64,000 bases of DNA from Desulfoluna sp. Its GTDB lineage: Bacteria; Desulfobacterota; Desulfobacteria; Desulfobacterales; Desulfolunaceae. The stretch is taken from positions 1 through 64,000 of the forward strand of contig NZ_JAQYWB010000022.1 in the NCBI RefSeq assembly GCF_030145185.1, read 5' to 3'. Positions 1 to 10,119 of the stretch are shown here, in pieces. The first letter of the stretch is position 1, and every line of letters begins with the position of its first letter. A program made the position numbers and the translations under genes. Under the pieces are notes generated by a model. That model was not told the DNA's origin, made no database searches, and saw only the letters and a program-made list of their open reading frames with translations.

Positions 1-1
1 G

Positions 2-1939
2 GAAGGCACCATCAAGCGCATCTACCTCGTGGGGCAAGGAACGGCAGGCATCGCCGCCCAGGCCATCGGCCATCTCTTTACCCACTACTTAGGCGACCCC
101 GCCATCCAAATATGCCCCTTGAAGGCCTCGGAACTCTCCGGCTTTATGATGGGAGACGGCGACGGCGACACCATGGCCGATGCCCTGGTTATCGCCATCA
201 GCCAGTCCGGCACCACCACCGACACCAACCTGGCCGTGGATATGGTCAAGGACCGGGGAGCGGCCACCCTGGCCATCGTCAACCGCCGCGATTCCGATCT
301 CACCTTTAAAGCCGACGGCGTCGTCTACACCAGCAGCGGCCGGGACATCGAGATGAGCGTCGCTTCGACCAAAGCCTTCTACTCGCAGATCGTGGCCGGG
401 GCTCTCATCGGCCTGCACCTGGCCGCAGAGACAAAAAAACGCGACGCCGACTTCGTCTCAGAGTCCATTCGCGAACTCCTGGCTCTGCCGTCCAAGATGC
501 GAAAAATCCTCACCATGACCGAGGCCATCAAGGCATCGGCCGATACCCATGCCGTGTCCCGAACCTACTGGGCAACCGTGGGAAGCGGAGCCAACAAAGC
601 CTCCTCCGATGAAATTCGCATCAAACTCAGCGAACTCTGCTATAAGACGATCTCCAGCGACTTCGTGGAAGACAAAAAACACATCGACCTCTCCTCTGAA
701 CCGCTGATCATCGTCTGCGCCGCCGGAACCCGCGAGAGCGTCCTGGGTGATATCATCAAGGACACCGCCATCTTCCACGCTCATAAAGCCATCCCCATCG
801 TCATCACCAATGAAGGGGAAGAGCGCTTCAACGGCACGGCAGCCAGTATTTTTCGCGTCCCCGCAGTCCCCGAACACCTGGCCCCGGTGGTCAACACCCT
901 GGTCGGTCATCTCTGGGGGTACTTCGCCGCCCTGGCCATCAACGAGGGCTCCCGCGTCATGTTCGAGCACCGCAAAGGGATTCAAAAGGTCATCACCGAA
1001 TTTGAGACCAAGGGGATGAACCTGTATGAAATTATCCTTGAAAAAAAATTCCGGGAAACGATTATTGAAATCTATCGAAATTTTCGTATCAGCCGGCGGG
1101 ACGGCAAGCTTCCCCCCATCCTGGGATTCAACACCGCATCAGACATCACCCTGCTGTTGAAATACCTGGCCGGCAAACTGCCCTCCGCCGACTTTGAACT
1201 GGATTTTGACTGCAAGGGCACCCCGTCGAACATGCTGGACAAACTCTTTGCCTGTTTTTCGAGCGCCATTAACGCCATGGCCCGTCCTGTTGACGCCATC
1301 AAACATCAGGCCAAAACCGTTACCGTGGGGACCAGCCGCATCACTGAGGCCTTCGAAGGGATTCTCTTCGATGAGTTAAGACAGCGGGGGATCACGCTGC
1401 CACAGGTCACCAGCACCAACGTCCTGGTCCTCAAAAACTTTCAAGGGGTGCTCTCCGGCATCGAAGGGGGGCTTCTCTACCGCATCGACGGTCTTAACCT
1501 TTTGGGGGAAGCCACTTCCGAGACCACTATCTCCCTGGTCAATAAGGACGGCATCTTTACCCACACCACCTCCCGCGTGGAGAACGATCCTCGCCTTAAA
1601 GGCACCAAGAGCATCATCGTCCGGGAAGGCAACGTCTTTGTCGGCAAGGGAAACAAAGACGATAAGAACACCCTCATCATCCCCGTGCTCTCCAAAAAGG
1701 CCAATGTCATCGAGTTCATTCTTTCCCTTAATATCACCTTCAAAAAGGGACGCATCCCCCTCCACGCCAAATCCAAGGCGCTGGGCGGTAAACACGAGCG
1801 AATTCGCAACATCATGCAGGAAAACGGCTTCACCTGGGACGACACCTACCTGGAGTTGATCCCCATCGACCAGCTTTTTGGCCTCTCCGCTGAAAAAATC
1901 GCTGAAAAAATGACGGAAGCCTTAAACAGCGCAGGGTAA
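2..1939 (+). CDS. GlmS-like double SIS-domain protein, 5' end outside window
   Basis: The frame is open from base 2, so the N-terminus is missing. Two SIS (sugar isomerase) folds are visible. The first contains a LVGQGTAGIA opening, an ISQSGTTTDT loop that matches the phosphosugar-binding SQSGET loop of GlmS, and SVASTKAFYSQ, the GlmS-type ASTKAFT motif. The second contains VGSGANKASSDEIRIKLSE and a later HLAPVVNTLVGHLWGYFAA helix. About 330 further residues follow that ordinary GlmS does not have. The family converts fructose-6-phosphate and glutamine to glucosamine-6-phosphate in the cytoplasm; whether a glutaminase domain precedes the SIS domains cannot be seen. The extra C-terminal domain suggests a specialised paralogue rather than housekeeping GlmS. 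A hairpin follows the stop. Confidence 0.8.
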   Translation, partial: EGTIKRIYLVGQGTAGIAAQAIGHLFTHYLGDPAIQICPLKASELSGFMMGDGDGDTMADALVIAISQSGTTTDTNLAVDMVKDRGAATLAIVNRRDSDLTFKADGVVYTSSGRDIEMSVASTKAFYSQIVAGALIGLHLAAETKKRDADFVSESIRELLALPSKMRKILTMTEAIKASADTHAVSRTYWATVGSGANKASSDEIRIKLSELCYKTISSDFVEDKKHIDLSSEPLIIVCAAGTRESVLGDIIKDTAIFHAHKAIPIVITNEGEERFNGTAASIFRVPAVPEHLAPVVNTLVGHLWGYFAALAINEGSRVMFEHRKGIQKVITEFETKGMNLYEIILEKKFRETIIEIYRNFRISRRDGKLPPILGFNTASDITLLLKYLAGKLPSADFELDFDCKGTPSNMLDKLFACFSSAINAMARPVDAIKHQAKTVTVGTSRITEAFEGILFDELRQRGITLPQVTSTNVLVLKNFQGVLSGIEGGLLYRIDGLNLLGEATSETTISLVNKDGIFTHTTSRVENDPRLKGTKSIIVREGNVFVGKGNKDDKNTLIIPVLSKKANVIEFILSLNITFKKGRIPLHAKSKALGGKHERIRNIMQENGFTWDDTYLELIPIDQLFGLSAEKIAEKMTEALNSAG

Positions 1940-1966
1940 CCCACCCTTCCCTATTCCCACGTCACC

Positions 1967-1994
1967 GGGGGAGCCCTTCATTAAGGGCTTCCCC
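1967..1994 (+). terminator. Possible terminator hairpin after the SIS-domain gene
   Basis: GGGGGAGCCCTT, a 4-base CATT loop and AAGGGCTTCCCC form a GC-rich stem with one bulge, 28 bases after the stop. There is no long T tract, so this could be a weak terminator or a transcript-stabilising hairpin. Confidence 0.45.
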
Positions 1995-2232
1995 TCCATC
2001 GCATGGTGACACCCCCCGTCATATTATCCAGGCATCCCCTGACCTTCACACAGGCCCGGCCGCTTTTTTTCTACTTTTCACTCCAGTTCTCCCAGAGATC
2101 TGTCGATTCTTCTACAAGAGTCGAGCCGGACCGGCCCAAACGCCATCAATCAAAAAAATGGTGGACACCCTGTATCATTAACCCCGATAGCAGATCCCTC
2201 ATGCTTCATTCACCGTTATCGGAAGGCGGCCC

Positions 2233-5200
2233 ATGAAACAATTGCTCCCTAAAAAATACAGTTCCCGGCTGATGGCCATCACCCTCCTCGCCGGTATCCT
2301 TCCCATCGCCATCTTCGGGGTCGCCATCACCTTCATCACCTGGGACCTCCCCTCGCAAACCCGCAGGGCGATTCAACTCGGTCTCAGTGATCTCCAAAAA
2401 CAAAATGAACAGACCCTGACCCACATCATAGAAAAGGCTATCCGTCAGAAATCAATCGACGTGGCCCTCCAGATTGACCTCTATCTTGAAAGTCACCCCA
2501 CCCTGACCTTTGCAGACCTTCAGAAAAATGGTCGCTTTCGAAGCATCGCCCTGCAGTCCATTGAAGAAAACGGCTACACCACACTGATCGACACCCGGGA
2601 AGGGACCCTCCTGCTTCACCCCAGGGTCTCTCTGGAAAACACCCCGATGACAAACATTGCTAAAACATCCAACGATTTTCTTGCCATTGTCTCTTCAAGC
2701 CTCGGGGGTAAATTCGCCTGTGGTTATTTCTCTCTGCTGGACACCTCCGGCAATGAGCGTCGGAAATACACCTTCATTGCCCCTGTCAAAAGGCCCTCCT
2801 CTGACAATATCCCCCTGGCTGTAACCACCGTCATCACCATGGATGCTCAGAGCCCTGTCTTCCTTAAAGCCCAAGAAACATCCGAAAGCACATCCCTTTA
2901 CCTCACCAAGCACGCCCAGAATCTCCTGCACACCTTCAAACGGTCCATCCTCATCTATATGCTGCTGGGAATGCCCGTCATCTTCATTCTGGCCTCCTGG
3001 GCAAGCGCCTATTTTTCCCGTGCCGTCAACCAACTGAAATACGCGACCCGGCAGATACGAAAAGGCGACTTTTCGATCCACCTCAACGACAAGGTGTCCG
3101 GGGACATCGGCGAGCTGATGCAGGATTTCAACCACATGACAGAACGCCTCGCCGAAACCACCGTCAGTAAAGAACACCTGGAAGCCAATGAGGCAGAGCT
3201 GACCCGTGAAATAAAAAAACATGAAAGGGTTCGTACAGAGCTTCAAAAGCAGCAGAAAGAGTTAAAAAAGCAAAGGGATCACCTCCACAGCATCAACGAG
3301 GAGCTCTCAAGGTCCCGGCAGAAAATCCAACGCCAGAACTGGCTGAACATTGGCCAGAGCGAATTTCACAGCAGCATCCAGGGAGAGCTCTCCTTAAAAG
3401 AACTTGGCAGGAAAACCATCCACTTTATAGCCGATTACCTGGACGCCCAGGCTGGACGGATTTACCTCGTTGCCGAAGATCATCTCTCCTGCATCGGCAG
3501 CTTTGCCGACGCCACCGAACACCTCCCCATCGCCATCGGAGAAGGCCTGGTGGGAGAAACGGCTCTCTCCGGTACCCGCCGACGTGTCACCGACGTGCCC
3601 GCCAGCTATCTGCCCATTCACTCCGGTCTCATCGACGGCTTCGCCGGTGAGGTGGTCATTCAACCCTGCCTCCAAAGCGAGAAAACACTCTGTGTTCTGG
3701 AGTTGGCAACCCTGGGTCCTTTTTCAAAGCAGGACCTCAAATTTCTGGACCTCATCAATCACCAGGTCGCAGCGGCGGTGGGCTCCACCCTGACCCGGGA
3801 CAAAACAGAAGGACTGCTTCACCAAACCCAGAAACAGGCCGAGGAGTTGACGTCTCAACAAAAGACGCTCCAGCTCATTAACCAGGAGCTCGAAGAGCAG
3901 ACCCAAAAACTGGAAGCGCAGAAAGAGAGCATTAAAAAAAAGAACCTCGGGCTGGAAAATGCGGGCCAACTGATCCGACAAAAGGCAAAAGACCTCGAAA
4001 TCTCCAGCACCTATAAATCCCAATTTCTGGCCACCATCTCCCATGAACTCCGAACGCCGCTCAACAGCATCCTTCTCCTCTCACACATTCTGGAGGAAAA
4101 CCGAGAAAAGACCCTCTCCTGTGACCAGGTAGAGTTTGCCGGCACCATCCATGCTTCAGGTTCCCAGCTCCTCTCCCTGATCAATGAGATCCTGGATCTT
4201 TCTAAAATCGAAGCCGGCGGCATGAAGGTGACCCTTGCCAGCACCCCCCTTCCCGCACTGGTGGAGAGCCTCCGCCGGATGTTTTCACCCCAGGCCAAGG
4301 AAAAAGGCCTTTCCCTCTCCCTGAACCTGGGAACGGAGGTCCCGAGCCACCTGAAAACGGACCGCCAGCGCCTGGAGCAGATTCTCAAAAATCTTCTGGC
4401 CAATGCCTTAAAATTTACCGAATCCGGTTCGGTCAGTCTTCGGATTGACTACCTGAAATCAGACGACTTTCCAAGGAATGCGACACTCACCGCGACATCC
4501 GCCCTGGCCTTCCGCGTCACAGATACCGGTATCGGCGTCCCTCTGGATAAACAGGACCATATTTTCGAGGCCTTCCGCCAGGTGGACGGCACAGAGAGCA
4601 AGCCCTATTATGGCACCGGCCTGGGCCTCACCATCTCTCGAGAGCTGGCCGGACTTCTTGGCGGCTCTCTTCACGTGTCGAGCGAATACGGCGTCGGCAG
4701 CTGTTTCACCCTCCTGCTTCCCGGAAACGACGCCCCGGCCACTCAAAATGAACACGCCTTATCAACGAACTCACCGGCTCCTGCACCCCAGCCCATGGCC
4801 ATGGCCCCCGCACCCTTCTCAGGGACACCCCGCCATGACGCAACAGGAGACCCCGTCGATTTAACCCACGAGACACGCCTCATCGGACGAAAAATTCTTA
4901 TTGTAGATGATGACATGCGCAACGTCTTTGCCTTGAAACGTCTGCTCCATGAAAAAGGGCTGAAGGTGGTGGTGGGCCGCACCGGCGTGGAGGGACTTTC
5001 GCGCCTGGAGGAGATCCCCGACATCGATCTCGTCTTGATGGATATCATGATGCCGGAGATGGACGGGCATGAAGCCATGCACTCCATCCGCGCCCGTGAT
5101 GCATTCACGGGGCTTCCCATTATCGCCCTGACAGCCAAAGCCATGCCCGAGGACCGCGCCGCCTGCATAGAGGCCGGTGCCAGTGATTATATTCCGAAAC

Positions 5201-5253
5201 CCGTAGACCCCGACAAGCTGATCGAAATGCTTCGGGTCTGGCTCAATACATAG
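2233..5253 (+). CDS. Membrane hybrid histidine kinase (HAMP-GAF-HisKA-HATPase-receiver)
   Basis: This 1006-residue protein has an N-terminal membrane segment at about residues 14-35, a periplasmic sensor region to about 230, a second membrane segment near 235-255, then HAMP, a Glu/Lys-rich coiled coil, a GAF-like domain (about 375-515) and another coiled coil. The HisKA H-box is SHELRTPLNS with His604. The ATPase domain shows the N-box LLANALKFT, DTGIGVP and GTGLGLTISRELA. A Pro/Ala-rich linker leads to a C-terminal receiver whose phosphoacceptor is Asp937 in LMDIMMPEMDG. It autophosphorylates on His604 and passes phosphate to its own receiver. The start follows GGAAGGCGG. The next gene encodes another receiver protein 49 bases on, probably in the same transcript. 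Its ligand cannot be inferred. Confidence 0.9.
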   Translation: MKQLLPKKYSSRLMAITLLAGILPIAIFGVAITFITWDLPSQTRRAIQLGLSDLQKQNEQTLTHIIEKAIRQKSIDVALQIDLYLESHPTLTFADLQKNGRFRSIALQSIEENGYTTLIDTREGTLLLHPRVSLENTPMTNIAKTSNDFLAIVSSSLGGKFACGYFSLLDTSGNERRKYTFIAPVKRPSSDNIPLAVTTVITMDAQSPVFLKAQETSESTSLYLTKHAQNLLHTFKRSILIYMLLGMPVIFILASWASAYFSRAVNQLKYATRQIRKGDFSIHLNDKVSGDIGELMQDFNHMTERLAETTVSKEHLEANEAELTREIKKHERVRTELQKQQKELKKQRDHLHSINEELSRSRQKIQRQNWLNIGQSEFHSSIQGELSLKELGRKTIHFIADYLDAQAGRIYLVAEDHLSCIGSFADATEHLPIAIGEGLVGETALSGTRRRVTDVPASYLPIHSGLIDGFAGEVVIQPCLQSEKTLCVLELATLGPFSKQDLKFLDLINHQVAAAVGSTLTRDKTEGLLHQTQKQAEELTSQQKTLQLINQELEEQTQKLEAQKESIKKKNLGLENAGQLIRQKAKDLEISSTYKSQFLATISHELRTPLNSILLLSHILEENREKTLSCDQVEFAGTIHASGSQLLSLINEILDLSKIEAGGMKVTLASTPLPALVESLRRMFSPQAKEKGLSLSLNLGTEVPSHLKTDRQRLEQILKNLLANALKFTESGSVSLRIDYLKSDDFPRNATLTATSALAFRVTDTGIGVPLDKQDHIFEAFRQVDGTESKPYYGTGLGLTISRELAGLLGGSLHVSSEYGVGSCFTLLLPGNDAPATQNEHALSTNSPAPAPQPMAMAPAPFSGTPRHDATGDPVDLTHETRLIGRKILIVDDDMRNVFALKRLLHEKGLKVVVGRTGVEGLSRLEEIPDIDLVLMDIMMPEMDGHEAMHSIRARDAFTGLPIIALTAKAMPEDRAACIEAGASDYIPKPVDPDKLIEMLRVWLNT

Positions 5254-5302
5254 AGGGCAATCCGTGGACACGTCCCACGGATCACCCTGGAGTACTAAAA
5301 CC

Positions 5303-6964
5303 ATGATAACACATACACCCCAACTGATTCTGCTGGTGGATGACCGGGAAGAGAACCTGCTCGCCCTGAAACACATCCTGGCCGGTCCCCAGGTATCTAT
5401 CCTGACGGCCACATCGGGCCACGAGGCCTTGAGCCTTCTTCTGGACCACCCGGTGGCGCTGATCCTCATGGACGTGCAGATGCCGGAGATGGACGGATTT
5501 GAAACCGCCGAGCTTATTCGCGGAAACCCGGACACCTGCCGCATCCCCATTATCTTCGTCACCGCCATCAATACCGATACCCAGCACATCTTCAAAGGGT
5601 ACGACGCGGGTGCCGTGGACTATCTGTCCAAGCCCCTGGACCCGGAAACCCTCGTCCGAAAAACAAAGGTATTTCTGGAACTGCATCAATACCAGCAGTC
5701 TCTGGTAGCCACCACCCAAGAGCTCACGGAGATGGTGACCACCCTTAAAAAAGCCAACGCCCAAATTCAAGTGCATCAAAAAAAGAGGCTGCAGGAAGAA
5801 CGCCTGAAAGTCCTCATACAAATGGCCGGTGCCATGGCCCATGAACTGAGCCAGCCCCTGATGGCCCTTCAAGGCAATATGCAGTTGATGAAGATCCACG
5901 AGGCATCCCCGGAAAAGATCCCTCTTTATATGGACCGAATCGACGAATCAGGCCGACGTATCGCCGAGATTATTCATAAAATACAAACCCTGCACGTGGA
6001 TGACACCCGGAATTACCCAGGCGATGCCTCCATCATCAATCTGGATCAAACCATCCGAATTCTTGTGGTGGGCAAAGACGGTCAAGACGGGTCCTCCCTG
6101 ACGCAGGCTCTAAACACACTGGATCGTCTGGACATCGCCTGGGCCCACACGACCGATGAGGCCCAAAAAGCCCTTGAGATAAGAGCCCGTGACCTTCTGT
6201 TCATCTCCTGTGCTCGAGCCGATGAGCCCACGGAGTCGTTTATCCAAAGCCTCACAACGGCCACAAAAAGCCCTCTTTTTGTCATCATCGCCGAGACGAC
6301 CGACGAGCTCAACACCTCCCGGCTCATCCGCCAGGGAGCGCTGGAAGTACTGAAGCGCGACCAGGTCTCCCCGGACCTTATCCGTGCCCTCCTTCACCGC
6401 GCCCTGGATACCGTGGTCTCTGGATCGACCCTGTCGGCCATGGATCGGGCCGACGAAGCGTCCCTCAAAGACCCCTGCACCGGACTCTACACCCGGCACT
6501 GTTTTGACAACCTTCTTCGACGCGAAGTAAACCGCGCACAGCGCATGGGGCAAGCCCTCGCCCTTCTCCTGCTCCAGATAGACAACATGGAAGAGGTGAT
6601 CACCACGTACGGTCCAGAGGCGGGCGACATGGTCCTGGGCAGCCTGGGAAGCCTGCTCGACGACATGACCCGTACCGATGATCTGGCCGCCCGTTTCGGC
6701 CCCACCACCTTTGCGGTTCTGCTCAGCGGCATCACCGCCTCAGAGATTCCCCGGATTACCGAACGATTCAAAAAGGCCATGACCCAAAAAGATTTTATCT
6801 ACAACGCCTTTCGGTTCAACATCACCCTGCAGGCAGGCACCGGCCTGTTGACACCCGGACCGGGAGGGAACGCAGAAGAACTCATCGCTGGGGCGCAGAA
6901 AGCCTGTGCCGGCGTGGCGGAATGCATGGCACCCTCCTCGGCATGTGAATCATCGTCTGTTTAA
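5303..6964 (+). CDS. Receiver / H-box / degenerate GGDEF signalling protein
   Basis: The 553-residue protein begins with a canonical receiver (LVDDREEN, phospho-Asp57 in LMDVQMPEMDG, Lys in YLSKPLDPETL). A coiled coil leads to a HisKA-like segment, MAGAMAHELSQPLMALQGNM with His180, but no ATPase domain follows. A middle segment (about 255-375) begins IRILVVGKDGQDG and looks like a second receiver fold without acidic residues. The last domain begins DPCTGLYTRHCF, typical of GGDEF cyclases, but the signature is GPTTF at 466-470 in place of GGDEF, so diguanylate cyclase activity is unlikely. The upstream hybrid kinase is the likely phosphodonor. ATG 5303 is preferred, with GGAG 10 bases upstream; GTG 5264 would add 13 residues. 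Confidence 0.8.
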   Translation: MITHTPQLILLVDDREENLLALKHILAGPQVSILTATSGHEALSLLLDHPVALILMDVQMPEMDGFETAELIRGNPDTCRIPIIFVTAINTDTQHIFKGYDAGAVDYLSKPLDPETLVRKTKVFLELHQYQQSLVATTQELTEMVTTLKKANAQIQVHQKKRLQEERLKVLIQMAGAMAHELSQPLMALQGNMQLMKIHEASPEKIPLYMDRIDESGRRIAEIIHKIQTLHVDDTRNYPGDASIINLDQTIRILVVGKDGQDGSSLTQALNTLDRLDIAWAHTTDEAQKALEIRARDLLFISCARADEPTESFIQSLTTATKSPLFVIIAETTDELNTSRLIRQGALEVLKRDQVSPDLIRALLHRALDTVVSGSTLSAMDRADEASLKDPCTGLYTRHCFDNLLRREVNRAQRMGQALALLLLQIDNMEEVITTYGPEAGDMVLGSLGSLLDDMTRTDDLAARFGPTTFAVLLSGITASEIPRITERFKKAMTQKDFIYNAFRFNITLQAGTGLLTPGPGGNAEELIAGAQKACAGVAECMAPSSACESSSV

Positions 6965-7102
6965 TGGGATTGACGCGGTCTGACTCCGAGCCCCCGAACA
7001 ACCAGGGTCCCACCCGTTCCGATAACAGGATAAGTGGGCAGATAACGATGGCTGACGAGGGGCTGGACATCGTGCAGAAAAAAAGGTGGGGATCGTTATG
7101 TC

Positions 7103-8116
7103 TCAGGGATCTATCCAGATCTTTCCCTGTTTATAAAGCTCTAATCTTTCGCGCAGCGGCGCCTCAAGGTTTGCCTCACCGCTGACCGCCAGGGCCTGAA
7201 TGGCCTCCTCCTGAATATCTATGGCCTGCTTAAAAAGGCCATTAACGGCGTAAACGGCCGCCACGGTATCCAGATGACTCGGAGTTCTCTGGCTGAGGGC
7301 GTCCAACAGCAACCCTCCAAGTTCCATGGCCCGTTTGGAGTCTCGATAACGTTCATCGGGACAGGTGGCAAGCGTCCACGCCAGATCATTGATGGCACGC
7401 ATTGAAATCCGGGAGGTCACCTTCAGGGCCTCCTCCAGCCAGCGTATGGAGATCCCGATATCCTGGGCAACTCCATTGCCGGTTCGATACATCCCCGCCA
7501 CCTGATACATCCCCTCGGCATTGCCCAACTCGGCCGAACGCACAAACCAGGCAAAAGCCACCGTCATGTCCTTCGCCACGCCCCGTCCTCCGGCACACAT
7601 GACCCCTAAGGTCATGGCCGCGGGAGAAAAATTTTGTTTGTCGGCCCTTTTAAGCCAGAAGACCGCCAGCTCATCGTCTCGAGGCACCCCTTGCCCTTCG
7701 GTATACAACAACCCCAGGGCGCAGGCAGCCTCCGGCATGCCGCGATCGGCCGCGTATTGAAAATATCGTTTAGCGGCTTGAAGGTCGACATCGGCCCCCT
7801 CCCCCTTCTGATACATGGCCCCCAGAATCTGAGAGGCCTGAATATGGCCCTGAAGGGCCGACTTCTGATACCAGGAAAACGCGGTGGGGATGTCCGGCGT
7901 TACAAAGGGCACCACCTGTCTGTGATGAAGATACCCCATGATAAACTGAGCACGCGCATCGCCGTCTTCAGCTTTCTCTTTGTCCTTCAGATATCGGTCC
8001 TGCGTATACCCCTCGGGAAAGGTCGCCACCTCATCGGTCGCAGAAGCGGCCAGCGTTGCACAAAAGGTCAAGACCAGGAAAAAAGCACCGGCAAACAGAA
8101 CACGTCGATTTCTCAT
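7103..8116 (-). CDS. Exported Sel1-repeat (TPR-like) protein
   Basis: The 337-residue product opens with an export signal (RNRR, a hydrophobic stretch to about residue 24, then ASA). About five Sel1-like repeats follow, each about 36 residues, with the usual A...LG.MY..G.GV..D...A..W...AA pattern (for example ALGLLYTEGQGVPRDDELAV). A short TPR-like C-terminus carries LAWTLATCPDERYRD. Sel1 proteins act as periplasmic scaffolds for protein-protein contacts and have no catalytic residues. The start is backed by GAGGAT upstream. It is followed at some distance by two more minus-strand genes but is probably its own transcription unit. Its partner is unknown. Confidence 0.85.
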   Translation of the reverse strand: MRNRRVLFAGAFFLVLTFCATLAASATDEVATFPEGYTQDRYLKDKEKAEDGDARAQFIMGYLHHRQVVPFVTPDIPTAFSWYQKSALQGHIQASQILGAMYQKGEGADVDLQAAKRYFQYAADRGMPEAACALGLLYTEGQGVPRDDELAVFWLKRADKQNFSPAAMTLGVMCAGGRGVAKDMTVAFAWFVRSAELGNAEGMYQVAGMYRTGNGVAQDIGISIRWLEEALKVTSRISMRAINDLAWTLATCPDERYRDSKRAMELGGLLLDALSQRTPSHLDTVAAVYAVNGLFKQAIDIQEEAIQALAVSGEANLEAPLRERLELYKQGKIWIDP

Positions 8117-8228
8117 TCATATCCTCTTTTCCATGATGCGGCGTCCAGGCAAAGGCGTTCACATCATGAGGTAAAACATCTGAAGACCGTCCCCCCCTTC
8201 CGGGGGCCACGACACCAGACACTCAAAC

Positions 8229-8780
8229 TCAAGCATCCACGGGAAAACACCGAAGCGAAATCACGCCCGCATACCGAAGCAAGCCCACGCCGGAAGCAAG
8301 ATAAATCCCCCCCGTCACACACCCCGACCAGAGACGAATCTTGGCCGGAGTATCCATAAAGGCCACCTTGGACCCATAGGCCACACAGGTGGACACAAAG
8401 GCCACAATATAATGAAAGGAAAACCCGATGAACACGATCCCTGTCAGGCACAATGCGCCCTTTACAAGCGAGGCAGGAGTCAGCTGCGGAGCCGCCGGCA
8501 ATTCAAAGGGCACCGGGTTGAACAGACGGGCCAGAGACTCTGATTTGGCAATAAGAACCCCGGAAAGGAGAAGCATGACAAAAGGAAGGAAGGTGTTGAG
8601 CTGCGCAAAGGTGCTCATCCTTGCGGCGATGGCAAACGCCTCATCCCCGGGCAGCATCCTTAAGGCATCCCTGGACATGAAGTAACTGCCTATGGCGCCG
8701 GGAATGGCGAAGAAAGCTTTGATTGCATAGAAAAGGGCCAGGAGTCGGATGAAAATACCTGTCAATTTCTGTGATTCCAT
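8229..8780 (-). CDS. Hypothetical inner-membrane protein
   Basis: The 183-residue protein has about four hydrophobic segments (roughly 8-32, 58-80, 105-130 and 150-172) and no recognisable catalytic motif. A loop of Asp, Glu and Arg residues separates the first two helices. AAAGG lies 8 bases before the ATG. It lies upstream of the Sel1-repeat gene in the same direction, with 112 bases between. I do not recognise the family. Confidence 0.65.
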   Translation of the reverse strand: MESQKLTGIFIRLLALFYAIKAFFAIPGAIGSYFMSRDALRMLPGDEAFAIAARMSTFAQLNTFLPFVMLLLSGVLIAKSESLARLFNPVPFELPAAPQLTPASLVKGALCLTGIVFIGFSFHYIVAFVSTCVAYGSKVAFMDTPAKIRLWSGCVTGGIYLASGVGLLRYAGVISLRCFPVDA

Positions 8781-8883
8781 GGAGGGGACCTTTCTTCATG
8801 AGTAGATTATAAAACAGACAAAATATATTTTTATATCTCATTTCCCGCCAAAACGGTATGACCAAGGTCACACGGCCATGATT

Positions 8884-10119
8884 TTATCCCCTCCCCCTGA
8901 GAGAGGAAAGCCCTGCGCCATCGGGCAGAAAGGGGGGAGCTTCCGCTCCTTTGCCCTGTCCCATAAATTTTACCCCCATCCAGAGGCCCATCCCGAGAAA
9001 AACCACCCCGCCCACAAATAAGGTGGTTGGCATGCCCGCCCAATCGGCATACCACCCCAGAAAAGGCCCGATCACCACAAAAGAGAGCCGGATAATCAGG
9101 CTCCGGATGGAGAGCACCGTGGCCCGGATCTCCGAAGGAGTCGATGCGTTGATGTAAGTTCTCAGCACCGGGTTTGCCACCCCTCTCACAACATAAAAAA
9201 GAAAAAGAAATCCCACGGCCCAGAGCGTGTTAAACACACTGAGACACAGATAGAGAGACCCGACGGCCACAGCCACATAAAAGACGATGCGATCCCGCCC
9301 CAGCTGAGCCTCCACCTTCCAGGCATGCATGGACACAAACCCGGTGGTAAGATTCAAGGCGGGCAAAAAGAGACCGTAAAGGGCCAGGGGAACAGATAAA
9401 TAAACAAAATAGGGTTGAATCAGCCAGGCCATGGTCAAGGTGGCTGTTCCAATGACAGAGGAGTAAAGAATACTCCATTTTAAAGCCATATTGCGGGTCA
9501 ATGCGTACCGAATAATTTGAAAAATCTGTGTAAAATTACCCTTGTTGGTTATCTTTCGCCGCCTCGGTTCCCGGAGAAGCAGGGCGGCGGGAATCGCCGA
9601 CAGGGCCACCGCTGTCTGAAAATAAAAAGGGGTGCGCAGACTGAACACAGCCAGCCCCACCCCAATGGGCGCGGCGATGGCTTCGGCATAGTTGCCGATG
9701 GAGACAAGGCGCCCCTCCGCTTTGAGATAGGTTTCCCCCTGCCCGTTCTCCTGAAGGGTATCGTACAATAGCGCCGAATCCGAACCGGAAATAAAACTCT
9801 GCCCCACCCCCAGAACCATCTCACAGACCAGAAAACCCCAGAACCCCGTCGAGACGGAGTACATCCCAAAGCCAACAGCCCCCAGAACGCTGCCGATCAC
9901 CAGCGAGAGCTTTCGTCCCCAGATATCCCCGAAATACCCCGAGGGAATCTCCATCACCACCACAGCAAAAGAATAGGCCGCCTTTAAAAGGAATAGATCC
10001 TGAGTGCCCAACCCGTTCTCCCGGTAAAACAAAAACACCACCGGCACGGTCAACATCAACCACTTGGATATCTTGATCACATACAGCTTAAATATGTTCG
10101 ACTTCACATCATAACGCAT
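8884..10119 (-). CDS. MFS transporter
   Basis: The 411-residue protein has about 12 hydrophobic segments in two halves, the usual major facilitator plan. The cytoplasmic loop between helices 2 and 3 reads GYFGDIWGRKLSL, a clear variant of the MFS GxxxDxxGRK motif. GVGQSFISGSDSALLYDTLQ, in helix 4 and the loop after it, is typical of a subgroup of drug or sugar-phosphate-like exporters annotated only as MFS. Energy would come from the proton gradient. No nearby enzyme or regulator points to a substrate. The ribosome site is weak (an isolated AGG), so the start is less certain than the frame. Confidence 0.85.
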   Translation of the reverse strand: MRYDVKSNIFKLYVIKISKWLMLTVPVVFLFYRENGLGTQDLFLLKAAYSFAVVVMEIPSGYFGDIWGRKLSLVIGSVLGAVGFGMYSVSTGFWGFLVCEMVLGVGQSFISGSDSALLYDTLQENGQGETYLKAEGRLVSIGNYAEAIAAPIGVGLAVFSLRTPFYFQTAVALSAIPAALLLREPRRRKITNKGNFTQIFQIIRYALTRNMALKWSILYSSVIGTATLTMAWLIQPYFVYLSVPLALYGLFLPALNLTTGFVSMHAWKVEAQLGRDRIVFYVAVAVGSLYLCLSVFNTLWAVGFLFLFYVVRGVANPVLRTYINASTPSEIRATVLSIRSLIIRLSFVVIGPFLGWYADWAGMPTTLFVGGVVFLGMGLWMGVKFMGQGKGAEAPPFLPDGAGLSSLRGRG

